NCBI RefSeq assembly: GCF_907165045.1
Contig: NZ_CAJRAU010000011.1
Coordinates: 62,001 to 126,000 of the forward strand
Length of the DNA stretch: 64,000 nucleotides
Reading direction: 5' to 3'
From: Dyadobacter linearis
Lineage (GTDB): Bacteria > Bacteroidota > Bacteroidia > Cytophagales > Spirosomataceae
The stretch's first letter is position 1, and every line of letters starts with the position of its first letter. The translations under genes and the position numbers were made by a program. Below the pieces are notes generated by a model. It made no database searches. It worked only from the letters and a program-made list of their open reading frames with translations, and had not been told where the DNA came from. This document shows positions 63,301 to 64,000 of this stretch, piece after piece.

Positions 63301-63479
63301 ATACCTTCCAGAAAGCGAAGATCAGCGCGTCGGCCAATAATGTCTGGATGATCAAAAGCCACCTGAAAGGCATTGACCCTGAGTCTGTTTTCGCAACTGG
63401 TACCAATGCAGTCGGTTTTGAAAACGGTGGTTTCCCAACGATGCGCTCGTTCCTTTTCTCGCTTACCCTCGGATTCTGA
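60372..63479 (+). CDS. susC: SusC/RagA-family TonB-linked outer-membrane transporter
   Basis: 1035 residues. Signal peptide (MRKLVFGLLLLLSFSEVYAQ), carboxypeptidase-like domain (ISGKVTGGAGNPPLPGVTVV), then the TonB box and plug (VVVTALGIQREKKSLGYAIQ; VAGLQVVRSSNGAGGSSKIV; LIVVDGIPIDN) and a 22-strand barrel ending in MRSFLFSLTLGF. It imports the glycan or peptide substrate bound by the SusD protein encoded next, in TonB-dependent manner. Substrate unknown, as no glycoside hydrolase is in reach. Confidence 0.95.
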   Translation: MRKLVFGLLLLLSFSEVYAQTKISGKVTGGAGNPPLPGVTVVVKGSKTGTTTDTEGAFSIAVPGPGTVLSISYIGYVKQEIEVGNKTYFDITLLEDATSLSEVVVTALGIQREKKSLGYAIQEIQGSALSDAKETNLANAFTGKVAGLQVVRSSNGAGGSSKIVLRGNTSLTGSNQPLIVVDGIPIDNFTGTTENGYWGAGLDLGNGLGDISAEDIESMSVLKGPSAAALYGSRAGNGVILITTKSGRKQPGLGITFSTTLGTENIFIKPELQNTFGQGTDNIYNAMNTTSWGPKVEGQSVTKWDSTQAPLAIHDNVNAFLRSGSSQNYSLGLQQQYGSTAVFASLNYLEDRSIIPGNKLTRLNFTSKATTHFGKESRWTSDIKMAYNNTSGYNRPINGRDNSSVFVLYMLPRSLDITDFSAATNEFGKMLWYPGAPGSQSNPYWLSKYNLNNDTRNRFIMNGSLKYAFTDWLDAEVKAGGDLYTTNTERKTYAGGPLSNSYSLGKQTFSETNYSALIKATKDEVFGQLGGTFTLGGNLMQQKYSSLTVNTGALEVPNLFTPTNSAAAPQVWPGYSRKKINSVYGSLGINYAGWIYFDVTARNDWSSALIEENRSYFYPSYSLSYVVTDMLDKMGTTLPLWINYAKLRGSYATVGNDLAPYQLYNGYNISKDPLSNTIAVRQSLLKSSGVRSELIKNLELGTELKLLNNRLRLDFTWYKSNATRQLIDIPMDPMSGYSNMKVNAGNIQNKGIEIMADLGILTKPTSLNWSLTANFSKNENKIIDIAKDLGVNEYQLGAFDDLFIRATTDGLYGDIYGTQFLRVKDQASPHFGKMVLTAEGLPQRDATIVKLGNQQAKGLLGISNNFSYQGIGLSFLIDARLGGEIFSASNVGLQSAGAAAVTAPGGERPEFVVDGVVMGEGDQATVNTEPVTQQQYWSTVSTLNNLGVGEAYVYDATNIRLRNVMLSYSLPKKLLGNTFQKAKISASANNVWMIKSHLKGIDPESVFATGTNAVGFENGGFPTMRSFLFSLTLGF

Positions 63480-63509
63480 TACATCAGTTAGACAAAAGAT
63501 ATTTAAAAT

Positions 63510-64000
63510 ATGAAAGCATTTTTAAGAAGGGCGCTTTTGCCCGCTGCGGCGCTGATGTTGCTGACAACCGCCTGCAATGATTTTGACGAGATAAATGCAG
63601 ACCCTTACCTGGCCACTGAAAGTCAGGTGCAGGTGGAGTATTTTATCAACGGTTCGATTATCGGGAGCCAGATGGACCCGCATATTGCCGAGCGCGTATT
63701 TGTATTGTATTGGAAAACGGCCGGTCGCCAGCAGGCGGGCGGGGGTATCTCGACGGGAGGCTATAACGACGGCTGGTCGAGCGACTACTATGGAGCGGGG
63801 TACCTGGGCGGCTGGCTGAACAGCATTTATGCCGCCGTGCAGGTAGCCGAGAAACAGATCGCGACGGGTAATATCAAGGAATATACCGGTAATCTGTTGC
63901 AGGTGGCGCGGATTTGGCGAGTGTACTTGCTGAGCGAGCTTACCGACAATTTCGGCCCTATTCCCATTAATGGTTTTGAGGGAAAAAATCCGGAGTTTTC
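63510..64000 (+). CDS. susD: SusD/RagB-family lipoprotein, truncated by window end
   Basis: The ATG at 63510 gives MKAFLRRALLPAAALMLLTTAC with lipobox Cys22, then DFDEINADPYLATESQVQ, the opening of SusD-like proteins of the SusD-like_2 branch. About 163 residues are seen before the window ends, including LSELTDNFGPIPIN, the conserved N-terminal TPR region. Surface substrate-binding partner of the SusC transporter, 30 bases downstream of its stop. Confidence 0.9.
   Translation, partial: MKAFLRRALLPAAALMLLTTACNDFDEINADPYLATESQVQVEYFINGSIIGSQMDPHIAERVFVLYWKTAGRQQAGGGISTGGYNDGWSSDYYGAGYLGGWLNSIYAAVQVAEKQIATGNIKEYTGNLLQVARIWRVYLLSELTDNFGPIPINGFEGKNPEF

Overview
The window looks like chromosome of a free-living Bacteroidota bacterium of the Cytophagales type, Dyadobacter-like by general character (the genus is an inference). 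The support is a SusC/SusD pair beside a hybrid two-component system (HTCS), a type IX secretion (T9SS) C-terminal sorting domain, bshB1, many lipoproteins, and promoters of the Bacteroidota form TTG-N19/20-TAnnTTTG. No rRNA, tRNA, CRISPR array or transposase was seen.

Bases 1-34990 are accessory in character. 1-4031 is a leftward heavy-metal RND efflux operon (pump running off the edge, adaptor, two small His-rich exported proteins). 4773-12597 is a rightward AraC / DoxX / TauE / TolC / RND / adaptor module. 12953-19478 is a leftward arsenic operon longer than usual: arsR, a Cys-tailed DUF6428 protein, arsN2-like acetyltransferase, acr3, arsO-like monooxygenase, two tandem metallophosphoesterases, a TonB-C-like exported protein and an MFS transporter. 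A Cys-triad arsenate-reductase-like protein (19597-20298) is divergent from arsR, with palindromes on both promoters. 20365-26530 holds two disrupted genes (a DUF5672 pseudogene and a frameshifted nhaA), a membrane protein and a SulP transporter.

27313-34993 is the core of an integrative element: XRE regulator with a palindromic operator, MobC-like protein with an oriT-like inverted repeat, ParA-like ATPase, VapE-like ATPase, excisionase-like HTH, a two-TM protein, a tyrosine recombinase and a zinc-finger/HTH protein. It ends against the 3' end of mnmE, the gene end used by SGI1-type islands. Between the last element gene and mnmE lies a dense array of 10-bp-phased repeats. Whether the metal-resistance genes to the left belong to the same island cannot be decided here.

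34994-64000 is ordinary, GC-richer chromosome: mnmE, a T9SS-exported SASA-type esterase, queE, an OmpA/PD40 protein, trxB, an M23/LysM peptidase, bshB1, msrB, an LVIVD/outer-membrane-protein group, a dihaem cytochrome c, a GH28 polygalacturonase, an ankyrin protein convergent with a large DJ-1-tailed catalase and a DUF892 ferritin-like protein, a GMC oxidoreductase with its small subunit, and finally an HTCS regulator beside susC and a truncated susD, probably a glycan-utilisation locus.
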